A DNA stretch of 64,000 bases from Lyophyllum atratum (taxonomy: Eukaryota; Basidiomycota; Agaricomycetes; Agaricales; Lyophyllaceae): positions 744,001-808,000 of the forward strand of contig JACGCN010000006.1 in assembly GCA_014905825.1 (NCBI GenBank). Direction: 5' to 3'. Under the pieces are notes generated by a model. It worked only from the letters and a program-made list of their open reading frames with translations. It was not told the DNA's origin and did not search any database. This document shows, piece after piece, positions 36,401 to 48,100 of the stretch. Every line of letters starts with the position of its first letter. The first letter of the stretch is position 1. The position numbers were made by a program, and so were the translations under genes.

Positions 36401-36959
36401 CTCGACGGCGCTGTGGCGGATGATGTGGCTCAATAAGCTGGAGTGGAGGTCTAAAGATTAGGTAGTGCAGAACGACGCAGTTGCCCTTTCTTTACTAGTC
36501 GATCCGAAGATTCCCATGGTACAGAACGAATGTATACTATTCTCGCTTTGTACACTGGACATTGTGCTAATGTGACGAACTATGACATTCTCGCAACCGC
36601 GTGGATTTGAAATTTGTTTCTTTAAGTGATGAACGGAAGGAAGACCTATGAAGTACACCTCGGCTTCGTTCAGAACTCGAACGACAAGAACTCCTTCGAA
36701 TCCTCTGCAATGCCATTCTTCGTAGCCAAGTGGTCTTCGTTTGCTGACCGAGTCGCTCACCACATGGAAACAAATTATATCGTCGAGTAGAATATTCGTT
36801 AGAGTACGCGCCTTGAAACGCAGTGCTTGTCTTATCGTCGCAGCCCGTCCGCTACTCAATACTGGACAGGACTCAGGAAATGTAATATTTGAATGAGGTC
36901 ATGATTCTAAAAGGGGATAAGGAAAAGTTAGTGTCTCTCAAAACGGTTGCAACCATTGC
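27411..36959. other. Gene-poor 9.5-kb region, nothing supported
   Basis: Open frames are short and overlap on both strands. The longest, at 28319-28849 (plus) and 28068-28520 (minus), show no motif. I found no intact transposase, integrase or reverse transcriptase, no long terminal repeats and no tRNA. An ATG at 33922 followed by a good donor (gtaagt) could be the first exon of an unrecognised or decayed gene, but I could not extend it. A poly-T run lies at about 33085-33096. Confidence 0.4.
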
Positions 36960-39470
36960 ATGACTTTCCTCCATCGCGAATCCCTGAGCTGGAGGCGGCA
37001 TCTTCAGTTGCCCAGGCCCTTCCAACCACAATGCCGCCACCTCAGGACACCCAGACGACCATGGAACCACACTAGCAATGCCTTGTCACGGTCTCGACTG
37101 CCACGGAGCCCATGGATCTTCTACCCCGCATCCTTATTGATACTTGGCGGGGCCGGCTGGGTTGCGTACGAGAATTCAAAAACGTTTAGATACACTGTTC
37201 TTGCTGTTGTACGGTGCTCCAGGGTTGGAGGTGGGTTGGCGGTCTGCGTCTGAGGTGTGGAACGCATGACTAAACGTCGGGGATACAGCTGCGGCGGTCC
37301 TTGGAGCCATTGACTACAAGGCGACGTTTGCTCGGCACTATGCTTCGGAAACTGATTACACGCGAGCGGTATCGGAATGTCATAGACGTAGTGCGGAGAG
37401 GTTGCTTAAAGCACTTCTCGCCAATGGAGGTACGTAGTACTCTTGGATCGGTGATCCGCCGCTAGTACACCGCCGACCAGACCTTGAATAATTCCAGGTG
37501 TCTTTATCAAGATGGGTCAGCACATGGCTTCATTATACATGCTTCCGATGGAATGGACGAGTACCATGCGGCCATTACAGGACCAATGCGAACCTACACC
37601 ATATGAAGACTTCGACGCGCTCTTTCGAACAGACATGGGGATGTCTATGGCGGAGGTCTTCGAGGAATTTGACCCGGACCCAATTGGGGTAGCAAGCCTG
37701 GCACAGGTCCATATAGCGACACATCGGGAGACAGGGAAGCAGGTCGCGGTTAAGGCATGTTTCTGTCCCGTCGCCTATTTTGCGTCATGGCTCACTCAGA
37801 TGAACAGCTGCAGCATCCACACCTCGCAGAGTTCTGCAATATTGATATGGAAATGGTGGATGTCACGCTAGGTGGTTTTTCTGCTAGTTTGAGTATGCCA
37901 GAAGCTCTAATCGTGGCGTTACAGGGTGGATCAAATACTGGTTCCCGGATTTTGAGTTCACATGGCTAGCGGTATGTACATACAACCCTGTTGCCTACTA
38001 CACAGTCTCTAATGCATCGCTTCCAGGAAGAGATGCGGACTAACCTACCGAAAGAGATGGACTTCGTGAACGAAGCTCAGAATGCTGCACGGACAATAGA
38101 GGACTTCAAGTCTATTCGGACATCTTTATATATACCCGAGGTAATTACGGCGACGAAGAGGGTCCTCATTATGGAATACATCCAAGGAGGACGGGTGGAC
38201 GATCTCAAGTATCTGGCGGACGCGAATATCGATCGCAACAAGGTGGCTCTGGAGTTGTCCCGGATTTTCAACCAGATGGTCTTCGTTAATGGATGGTTCC
38301 ATGCTGTACGTGACTTTACCCCGCGCTACAGCACACCGTAATCTGACTTGTACTCACCAGGACCCTCACCCTGGTGAGCCAGTTCGTCAAATAATTTAAG
38401 TAGAATCATATAGTTGACTATCTGTGCCCGGTATGATAGGAAACCTGCTCATCCGACGAGCACCCAAAACCTCGAAGTCTCCCTATAACTTCGAGATCGT
38501 GCTACTCGACCACGGGCTATACTTCGATTTGGACCCTGAGCTCCGGGTCAACTACGCTAAGCTCTGGCTCGCTCTCATCGCACCCGCCTCGCCTTCAACC
38601 AACTTGGACCGCCGAAAGTACGCGCAACTCGTGGGGAACATCGGACCTGATCTTGTAGGCCACACCATATGTCTCGCATGATCTTATTGTTCGCTCACAT
38701 GTTACGTAGTATCCCATATTCGAGGCAGCCCTCACTGGGCGAGCTGCGCTCGAGGGTACCGTGAGTAGCGAGCATAAGGATGACGGCTCGTTCCATCGTG
38801 CATCCAGTATGATCGACATGAAGGCCCCGTCGGAGGCAGAGATGGACGCTATCAGGAATGCCGTTATTTCAACGGAGGGCCTGCTGACGTCCGTGTTTGA
38901 CGTCCTACGCCGTGTGCCGCGGAGGGTGCTGATGGTGCTCAAGCTAAATGACCTGACGCGGTACGTTGGTATTTTCACGCCCACTAGGTCTACGTCATGT
39001 TTCTCATTTAATGGGTGATTGGTTAGGAGCCTTGACTATGCCCTCATGACGACGCATTCCAATGTACGTGGAGTATAAAATTTTCTCGACTAGGACCCTT
39101 GGCTGATCGACCGAGCGATAGATACGCATATTCGTAATCACTGCGAAGTACTGCACGTACGCCGTCTGGCAAGACGAACGCAAGCGGCTCTTTGACGCCA
39201 TGAAGCAGAAGGGCATCCTCTCCTTCCGTCTGTTGAAGGATTACTTTTCGTGTTGGTGGTAAGCTGGTTGACGCTGCTGTTCGATGCTGTGAGCGCTGAC
39301 TGGTCTGCGTCTTCAGGAGATTCGAAAAGACGTATACGCAGCTGGTCCTGGTGGAGTCGTTCATGGACATCAAGGCGTATGGCGTCAAGACGAGGGCATG
39401 GATAAAGGGATTGTGGAAAAGGGGCTTTGTGGGCGCGCACCAGGCTGCGGCTGGGTTGGCGTATGAGTAG
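36960..39470 (+). CDS. Mitochondrial ABC1/ADCK1-type (UbiB family) atypical kinase
   Basis: Twelve exons (36960-37230, 37289-37429, 37498-37754, 37808-37871, 37925-37971, 38027-38305, 38361-38373, 38440-38654, 38710-38960, 39027-39063, 39122-39258, 39317-39470) sum to 1866 nt and give 621 residues; every phase closes. The Arg-rich start (MTFLHRESLSWRRHLQLPRP) is a typical mitochondrial presequence, followed by a membrane segment (IFYPASLLILGGAGWVAY). UbiB-family motifs: FIKMGQHMAS (KxGQ), GVASLAQVHIA (A-rich loop), QVAVK, DPHPGN catalytic loop and LLDHG in the DFG position. The closest known type is ADCK1/yeast Mcp2 (Cqd2), an inner-membrane protein affecting coenzyme Q distribution. The intron at 37755-37807 starts with GC, and DPHPG sits on a 13-nt exon. 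Confidence 0.93.
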
Positions 39471-39740
39471 ATGGTGGATTCTTGGGCTGGGCTTTTAGAC
39501 TTGAACTATACATATCCTTAATTCCGTGTGGTTAGACGCACAAATGTACCCTTGGTAGCTGACAAGATTATACTTGAGCAATGCATTTGTTCCGTGGCAA
39601 GCGATTCGATATTGATAGGTTTACAGAATTATATCTTGTACATTTACATTGTTATGATGAAGCTTACTACTTGAAGTTACTAGTATACGGTGGGTCGAGT
39701 GCAAGGAGGATAGCGAGTAGTAGAGCGTGCGTTGCTGGAA

Positions 39741-40433
39741 TTACTTCTTTTTCTTCACTGCTGCCAACAGCTCGTCAAGCGTGCCTATAGAGGTCTTCAA
39801 CGTCTCCCACTACGCAAGGGAGACGACGTAAAAATCTGGTCAGGAGGCTGGGAACATGGGACATACCTGCTCCAACGTCAACGATATTCCCTTCTTCCCT
39901 GGTTTCTCCTCCCCGCCGGCCTCGTAGAACTCGCGAATATCGACCAGTGAAATCCCCTTGAAGCTCCGAACAGTCGCACGTTTCTTTTTCCCCAAATTTA
40001 TGTATTTGTCGCCCTCAGAAGAGGTTTTCACCACGTTATCGTCTCGTTCGATGTCTTTAGACGCGTTTTTCTGCGAATTTGACGCGTCATGGAAATAGTT
40101 AACGGGAATAGGAGAGATGTGCGCACCTTCGGTGGCTTCGTGTCCTCAGGTGGTTCCGTCTTGGGTTTCTTCGCAAGCGGCGGCTCGTCGGAGTCCAGCT
40201 CATCTTCTTCTTTCACAGCCGCGCCTTCAGAGTCGGATTCCTCTTTTACTATCTTTCTCTGTACGATTGATGTCTCATTCGTCAATTTGCTTTAAAGGAG
40301 ACCGATTAATGGAATTATTTACATGAGTAGCCGTACGCTTGGACCGCGGTTTGGGCTGTTCTTCTGCGGAAGACTCCTGGTAGTCAGAGTTGTCATGTTC
40401 GTCTTCGTCGCTGCTAGCCTTGCGTTTCGCCAT
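39741..40433 (-). CDS. SUB1: SUB1/PC4-type transcriptional coactivator
   Basis: Four exons (40433-40323, 40258-40127, 40070-39867, 39809-39741) total 516 nt and give 171 residues. The N-terminal half is acidic and Ser/Lys-rich (MAKRKASSDEDEHDNSDYQE onward), as in other PC4 proteins. The C-terminal half is the single-strand DNA-binding PC4 domain: YINLGKKKRATVRSFKGISL, then VDIREFYE and KGISLTLEQWETLK, ending in a Lys-rich tail. It acts in the nucleus in RNA polymerase II transcription and re-initiation. It shares a 212-bp divergent promoter with the sterol oxidase gene. Confidence 0.93.
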
Positions 40434-40645
40434 GCTGAGCACAAAGGATGGGGAGTGACACTAGTGCCTGGAGCTCAACGCTCAGTGTTTGGCCTTGTTG
40501 TCGTGACGCGATCAGAGCGTTGATCCCGTCAATGATCACGTGTCCAAAATTCCTCCAACAAAGTGGTGCGCTCCATCTTCTTTTCAGTCTGCCGATTTTT
40601 TATAAGTAGTGGGAGGTCTCACGACTTCGCTTCGTCTTGACCACC
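40434..40645. promoter_or_regulatory. Divergent SUB1 / methylsterol oxidase promoter
   Basis: Only 212 bp lie between the two ATGs. A TATAAG at 40601-40606 is about 40 nt before the oxidase ATG. No equally clear TATA box faces SUB1. Confidence 0.6.
40601..40606 (+). promoter_or_regulatory. TATA box of the methylsterol oxidase gene
   Basis: TATAAG about 40 nt upstream of the ATG at 40646, within the 212-bp divergent promoter. Confidence 0.55.
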
Positions 40646-41841
40646 ATGTCCTTCAATGTCACGGCCCACCCGGACCTCTACTCCACCACCGACTTTTCCT
40701 CTCTCAACTGGTTCGAGCAACAGTGGGTAGCGTGGTATGTCGCGATCGGCAACCCCATTATTGCAACAGGTTTGATGAGCTTTTTGCTCCACGAAGTGCG
40801 CTTCACATATACTCTCCAGCTCTCCTGCTGACACCCCTCTAGGTTGTTTACTTTGGACGTTCCGTCCCATGGATTATCATCGACGCGATACCGTACTTCC
40901 GCAAATGGAAACTCCAGGCTGGTAAAATCCCCACTGCAGCAGAGCAGTGGGAGTGCACCAAGCTGGTTCTCTTCTCTCACTTCACTATCGAACTTCCCAC
41001 AGTAAGTCCAATAAATCTTGCTCTAGACGATACACGTCTGACTCGCCGCTTGAAGATTTGGTTGTTCCATCCCCTGGCGGAATCCATCGGCATGTCGACG
41101 TACCAGGTGCCCTTCCCGTCTTGGCAGACCATGGCGCCTCAAGTCGCCTTCTTTTTCTTTTTCGAGGACTTCTTCCATTTCCTGGGTTAGTGGACTTCGC
41201 TATATCCTGGGATTACGCGACTCATTTCGTTCTCAGCCCACCAGATGCTTCACACCGGCCCTCTGTACAAGCACATCCACAAAATTCACCATAAGTACTC
41301 GGCGCCTTTCGGTCTTGCCGCGGAATACGCCCATCCCGCCGAAGTCATGATTCTCGGCACTGGAACGATCCTCGGACCTTTGCTCTACTGCTATTTCACG
41401 CAGAACTTCCACATCGTCACTATGTACATTTGGATCACGCTCCGCCTCTTCCAAGCCATCGACGCACACAGCGGTTATGGTAAGTCTCGGTTTCTCGAAT
41501 ATTTGCGCGTCATTGACGAGATTCTAGACTTCCCGTGGTCTTTGCAACATATCCTTCCCTTCTGGTCTGGTGCCGAACACCACGATTTCCATCACATGGC
41601 CTTTACGAACAACTTCTCCACATCGTTCCGGTGGTGGGATCGTATTTTCGGTACTGATAACAAGTACCTGGAATACCGTGCCCGTGTCGATGCTGCGAAG
41701 GCTTCAATGAAAAACGCGACCCAGGAGCAGAAGGATGCAATTGAGAAAAAGTTTATGGCCGAGGTGGAGGCTGAGGGAATCAGAGCCGAGGCTGAGGCTG
41801 AGGGCAGCGCACCACCCCGTAAGACAGTGAAGGTCCAATAA
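40646..41841 (+). CDS. ERG25: C-4 methylsterol oxidase (ergosterol biosynthesis)
   Basis: Removes the C-4 methyl groups of sterol intermediates in the ER as a di-iron, cytochrome b5-dependent oxidase. Five exons (40646-40795, 40843-41001, 41056-41185, 41237-41479, 41528-41841) sum to 996 nt and give 331 residues. The fatty-acid-hydroxylase histidine boxes are intact: FLAHQMLH (HxxxH), HKIHHKY (HxxHH) and EHHDFHHMAF (HxxHH). Membrane segments occur at VYFGRSVPWIIIDAIPYF and around VAFFFFFEDFFHF. The intron at 41480-41527 is open and in frame and must be removed to give HSGYDFPWSL. The C-terminus is an acidic, Ala/Glu-rich tail. The ATG has a CCACC context. Confidence 0.95.
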
Positions 41842-42103
41842 ATAATATACCATAGACACATACCTTACAACCACTACAATATACACTATTTACGGAGATC
41901 GTCTCAGACTTGTGAGTTGGCGACTTGTGTAAGGAATGATGATGGGTTTGGATATGTCCCGATTTGGAATGCTGACGCAATAAGGATCTATCCCTGAAAT
42001 CCTCTCTTCTCACTCTGACCAACATCCTTGACTTGGATCCCAACCATCTGCAACTCTAGGGAACGATTGGGATTTCTTTCTTCCCGACTTTTTGTCGTGG
42101 ACA

Positions 42104-45100
42104 ATGAAGATCCTTCGCACATCCAAGAAGGTGGTTCCTCCAGTCAGTTTATCTCACTCAGTCGCATAAATCTGAGCACGCGCCCTGACCGAGATTCTGT
42201 TCCAAACCCAGCCGCCACAAGTAGCAGAACTCATAACCAAGTTGCTCAACACCACGACCGATGACCTACCCCAAGTTCTTTCCCAGATTGATGTGTGGAA
42301 GTGGCCGCGCACCGATCTCAATGCATGGATAAAAGTCCTCAACAAGTTTGACGCCGTCCTGGAGGAAATAATCCGCGATTACGATGTCGAAAAGCTGCAG
42401 GTGAACGTCTTTACTCCGGTTACGAAGAAGACGACGTGTGCCGTGCTCAGATTCCAGCGCCTCCTGCTTGAGAATTCGACCAATCGAAAAATGTTCAACT
42501 CTTACGACGTGAGTGTCAGCCACCCCTCTTTTTATATCCTTCATCCTCACGTCACTTGACTTAGCACCTTAATGCCCTGCTATTCTCTTCGGATCTCGAT
42601 GTTGTCATTCTAGCCCTCAACGTGCTCCTTCGACCTGCCCAGCAATATTCAGCTCAGGCGTCAGTGAGCCACTCGCTCAACATCTCGACCCCCCGTCTTT
42701 TGTCACTCGCAAAAAGGTGGCCCCATCTTCGGGAATACGGCATCGGCCTCGCAGATCTCGCTAGGGTGAAGGGCAGTCCAGAAGTCGACCGGCTCCCAGC
42801 AGAAGCGCGCGAGGTGAACTTCAGCTTCTATAAGACAGGCGCAGGTGGAGATGGAGAGAGGGAGAAAGAGGCTGACAAGGAGAAGGAGAAAAAGATGGAT
42901 ACGGACCCTTTCGACACGGTCTCCCCGCGTAAGTTAACCGCGCCACCCGCCCCATCGGGCTCGGGTGCGATCAATATCCACATCGACGAGCAGGAGTTAG
43001 CCGCGAAGCCGGTCATGGACATCGTCGCCGACGCTGTGGAGGCGTATTCTGTGCCGGAGGAGGAGAAATTTGAGCTCATGTGCCGCATCCGCGCTGCGAA
43101 AGCGCTCACAAAGGGCCAGGAAGCCGACCGCGTCAAGCTCGTCACCATCCGGCTCCTGGCCATCGCGATCTTTGGACACACGCACCCAGAGTCACAGGCT
43201 ACGACTTCGCTGTTCCTGTATGAGCCCGACGTGATCGCTCACATCGCGGAATTGCTCCAGATCGATAACGAAGTCTCAGTGCGCGTGCAGACTACGGCCA
43301 TCGCTGCCCTGGACTCATTGGCGCGATATAGGGCCCGTAATCAGGAGGTTCTTACTGCTGTCAATGCAGGTGTCAACCATGGGATCCTTATGGCTCTTGT
43401 GCGCAAGACATTTGCCGATGCCGCAAATCCTACGTCGACGTTGCCGCAATCATTCATCGACGCGCTTTTGTCTTTTGTCTCTTTTATCGCGACTCATTCG
43501 GCAGGCGGGAATATGATTGTCGGTGCAGGGCTTATTCCGCTCTTGATCCAGGCCATCGACAACAAGCTGCCGAATCGCCTCCCGGTGCTGTCGAAAACTA
43601 TGCAGCTCGTGGATAACATCCTGTATGGCTTTACCAACGCGTTCAACATCTTTTGCACATCTCGCGGAGTGGAGACGCTCGTCGACCGAATCGAGGTCAG
43701 CCCATCTCTTTCCTGCTTTTGGCGACACATGATGACATTGTTTACAGCACGAAGTCGATTTGAATATCAAGGAACATAGCGACTCCGGTCGTGATCGTGA
43801 TATAGTATCATCGCAAGGTATGCGTATATGCAAGTTGTGCGTTGAAGAAGTCTCATATATCTCTCTAGGTGAACTACCAGTGCCACGCAGCGCTGCCTTG
43901 AAGCACATCCTCCGTTCGATGCATCGCATGATGCAATCGTCTGGTACTGCAGAGGGCCTTCGAGGGCTGATTGACCTTTCCCTCCTCAGATCGATCAAGA
44001 AGATCATCGAGAATCGCACTATTTTTGGGCCTACTGTTCTCCCACTAGGTACGTGTAAGTGTACAGGCTGTCGCCTCCTTTTCTGAGCATTTCTTAGCAA
44101 TCAACATCATGTCGACGTTTGTTCACAACGAGCCTACGTCGCTTGCCATTATCCAGGAAGCAGGGTTGCCAGAGGTGTTCTACAAAGCCATCGAAGCTGG
44201 ACTTGAGCCGTCCTTTGAGGTATGTCATAATTGAATACCCTGCATTGATTCGAGTCTTATCTTGAATGTCTTGTAGGTGATCCAATCCGTGGCTAACGCG
44301 ATCGGCGCACTCTGCCTGAACGAAGTTGGACAAGCGCAGTTGGCGCGCCGCCCGAGTATCATTCCGGGAATCCTTTCCGTCTTTACCTCGGAGCGTCATT
44401 TGAAGGTCCTGCTCGAGAAGGAAAATGCAGTCCTGGTCGGCACTGCGATTGACGAACTCATCCGTCACCACCCCTCATTGAAGGCTGCCGTATTCGATGC
44501 GATCAAGGCTACCATCACCAAGATCGAGGAGCTCGGCAATGCTTGGCAGGTTCCGAAGGAGTTGAGAAAGTGGTATCGTCTGGAGCCTGTTGCGCCTACC
44601 TCTGGTCAGCCCGACGAAGACGTTGCAATGGAAGACGTGATGGCTGCCACCGCCTCTGGGACAGAGATAGTCATCAAGGATGCCAAGACAGCTGAGGAGG
44701 AGGACGAGTTCTCGGAGGCCAAGAACCACGACAACAACATCGTCTCGTTCATTGACATTCTTGGCCGGGTAAGATAGGCGTTTTCTTTTTTCGTTTTCGT
44801 CACTGACAATCGTATGTAGTTCTTGGAAGGTCTCTTCCAGCATACACCTCACTGCAGAGATTTCATCAATGCTGCGGATGGGCTCAAGCTTCTCGGAAGG
44901 TTAACCAGTCTGCCGTGCCTCCCGTATGACTATGCCAACAGCGTTGCTTCGGACTCTATGGTTCAGGTCATGCGTACGTTGACGGAAGTGGCGACTGATG
45001 AGACGCTGCTGCATCTGGCGCACCTTGTGAAGGAGTCTTTGGCTCAAACACGGAGCTTCTGGGACAAAGTTGAAGAGCCCTCGAAGTTGCTGCCCCTCGT

Positions 45101-48100
45101 TGACCTCACTCGTTAGTCTTTATTTGGTTCCATGTTTTTAGCTTGATCTAATTTCGCTCGTAGCTGAAAAAGAGGAAGAAGGGAATGGACGTTTCCGGGA
45201 TCTCGTCACTCTGCACATCCGGATTACTCTCCTGGCCGATGTGTTCTCGACGGCAGGGTATGCGCATGGAAGAGCAGCGATCGGGTTGCTCCTAACCTTG
45301 ATGAACAACATGACCGCTGATGTTGTTACTGACCTCGGCGCTCTTCATCGAGCAAGCATTTGGGAAAACATTGCACTTAATGTCGGACTGACGTCGCGTG
45401 GTATCTCAGTCAAGCCCACCCCCCCTCCATCTCCCCTTGGAAGGACGCCGAACCACCCCGAGACGCACCTTCTCGACGGCGAGGATGCTGCCGACATCAT
45501 ACCTAGCGAAGCTGGTGCCTCCACCACTGACCAGGCGAACGCCGAACCGTCCTCGAAGCCTTCGCCGAAGGATGAAGGGCCTCGGGAGCACAATTCAGCG
45601 GCTCTGAAGCACCTGACTCATGGGTTGCCAGGCGCGTTGGCACCTTTCTTCCAGGGTAAGTACCGTTTTCGCGTTCAGAAGCCTCTCCTCACAATATTTT
45701 CCGGTCAGCAATGGTGAAGATGTTCCATGCGAGGCGTAATCCTGAGCCTACCCAGAAGAAACAGATCATGGAATCGTCTGCAATCGTGGCGGATGTGATA
45801 GTGAAACATCTTGAAGTGAAAGGTTTTGGTAGGTTTTGACTTCGACTTATGGGTGATCACACATTTACACGTCTTCAGAGGACGTGCCTTCTTTGTATGC
45901 GTATTATAGTGTCATGCTGGGCCTCGCCACCGTTTTGCTTGTCGACGGTGAGTGCGTCTTGCATCGGCCTTAGCGACATCTAACAAACCTATCTCCAGAA
46001 CGGACCACGACTCATACTCTCCATACGGTCCAGCTACTTGCTTTGTACAAGGCTGGCGGCATCGATACTATCTTGAGTGTCTGCCAGACATTGATGGGGT
46101 CGATCGAAAAGATCATGAAAGTGAGGGAGGAGGAGCGCACGAAGGCCCAGAAGAGTGAACTTGATCATGCCTTTGGCGCGCTCAAAGTTGCCTTGCACCT
46201 CCTTCGACCTATAATTTCCTCCAAGCCTCTCCTTGAGTCAGGTCAGACGGCTCTCCTCATCACTCGCGACAAGAAGGATACCGATCCCGATTATTTTGAA
46301 CCCCACAACTTCCTGGTGAAATTGCGACGTGCAGTTCTTCCGCTCCTACAGGGATTATGGGAAGCCCCATGGCTAATATCTGCGCCGCTCAACGTTAGCA
46401 AGTCCGTCGTCCAAACAGTGCTGGAGTTGGTGAATGGTGAGGGGGAGGAATCAAAGGGTGATCTCTCTGCGTTCGAGGTTGGGACGACCCCAGCCCCGAT
46501 GATCGTCCAAGCACGTCCCCCTGGCGCTGATGAAGGTCGCGTGCAAATTCTCATGGACATGGGCTTCCCACGCTCCGCTGTTGAGCGTGCTCTCATACGC
46601 AGCGGTAACAACCTCAACGCGGCCACCGAACTCCTACTCTCTCAGCCATTCCCTCTGCCTCCAGATCCTGAACCACAGGTAGGACTCGTTGTTGCCGAGC
46701 CGGAAGTTGCGTTAGCTACCCCAATCGAGGACGCCGAACCCGCTCCACAGGAAGAGACATCTGAAGAGCCGCCAGCGCCAGCGGCTCCCGAAGAACCCGA
46801 AGTTGCGCCTGGAAAATCTGCCGAGCAGTGGAAAAAGGAGTTAGATGAGGCGCGAGAGCCTCTTCGTGCACGCTTTAGCCGTCAAGCCCTCCAACTCATC
46901 GACGAGCACGTTTCCTTGCTGTTCGAACTCCACGTCATATTCGTTCGTCCGAGCAACACCCATCGTCAACAAGCCGTCCAGGATCTCGTCGATGATGTCA
47001 AGGCATTCTCCCCCCATGCATATGATGTTCAGGAGCAGCCTCTCGCCAATCGGTGTCGCCTTCTCGCCCTGGTACTTTCGGAATCGCCGTCACTCCTCAC
47101 CCAAGATATGCGGACAACCTTGATGGATAGTCTTATGGCGTTGTTGCAGTCATGTGCTGAGCACCCAGACCACTCTCCTCGTTGGCTCGCGCCACATCTT
47201 TTGGTCACAGAAGCCTTGTTCACTCTTGCCGCTGAACCTCGCGCCATCACCATTCCGAAAGAAGGGGAACCCATTCCTTCTGAAGCGATTTACGTTGGCC
47301 CTCCTCTCACTGAAGCAAAGTCTATCGTTTTCGACTTCTGTATACGGCTCCTTGACAGACCTGGATTACCCGCGGATGAATTCCTTTCTGTGTTGCGGCT
47401 CCTCGTCCTTCTTACCAGGGACTACGACAAAGCAATGCAATTCATACAACGTGATGGTATCTCCTCCCTGTTCAGGCGTGTCCGGGAATCCTCTGTGCCT
47501 GGTAGCTCATCCTATATCGTAATCATCCTTCGCCACACCGTCGAGGACGCCCAGACTATTCGACAGATTATGCAGCACACCATCAAACGCTACTTTGCTC
47601 AGCCTCGGACCCGCGTCGTGGATGTTTCGAGCTATGTTCGGAGCTGCAGTGCACTGGCTCTTCGCGATCCGGAAATTTTCCTCGATGTCACATCTTCCCT
47701 TTGTGAACTGGGATCCCCGTATACCTCGCCGCATATTAGCCTCAAATCTGAACCCCTTGCCACAGAAGAGAAGAAGCCAGAGGAGACTGAAGTCACTACG
47801 GAGATGCAGGTCGACCAGCCGATTACCTCCGCCACCTCGTCTTCCATGGGAGCGGCAGAGAGCGTGATACACGTGCTCATCGGCGAACTAATGGCTACGA
47901 TGAAAACCATCAACGAGTATCCTACGTCTGCCACAGCTGAGGATGCCGATACCGCCCCGCAGAAACCGACACCTGGTACCGAAGATGCAGGAGCTTCAGC
48001 TGCACCGTCGAATGACGCAGACGCCCCGCCTCAGGGATCTAAACTCGATCTCTATGACTACGTCTCTTTCATCATGCAGTGTTTGAGCGAGCTGCTCTTC

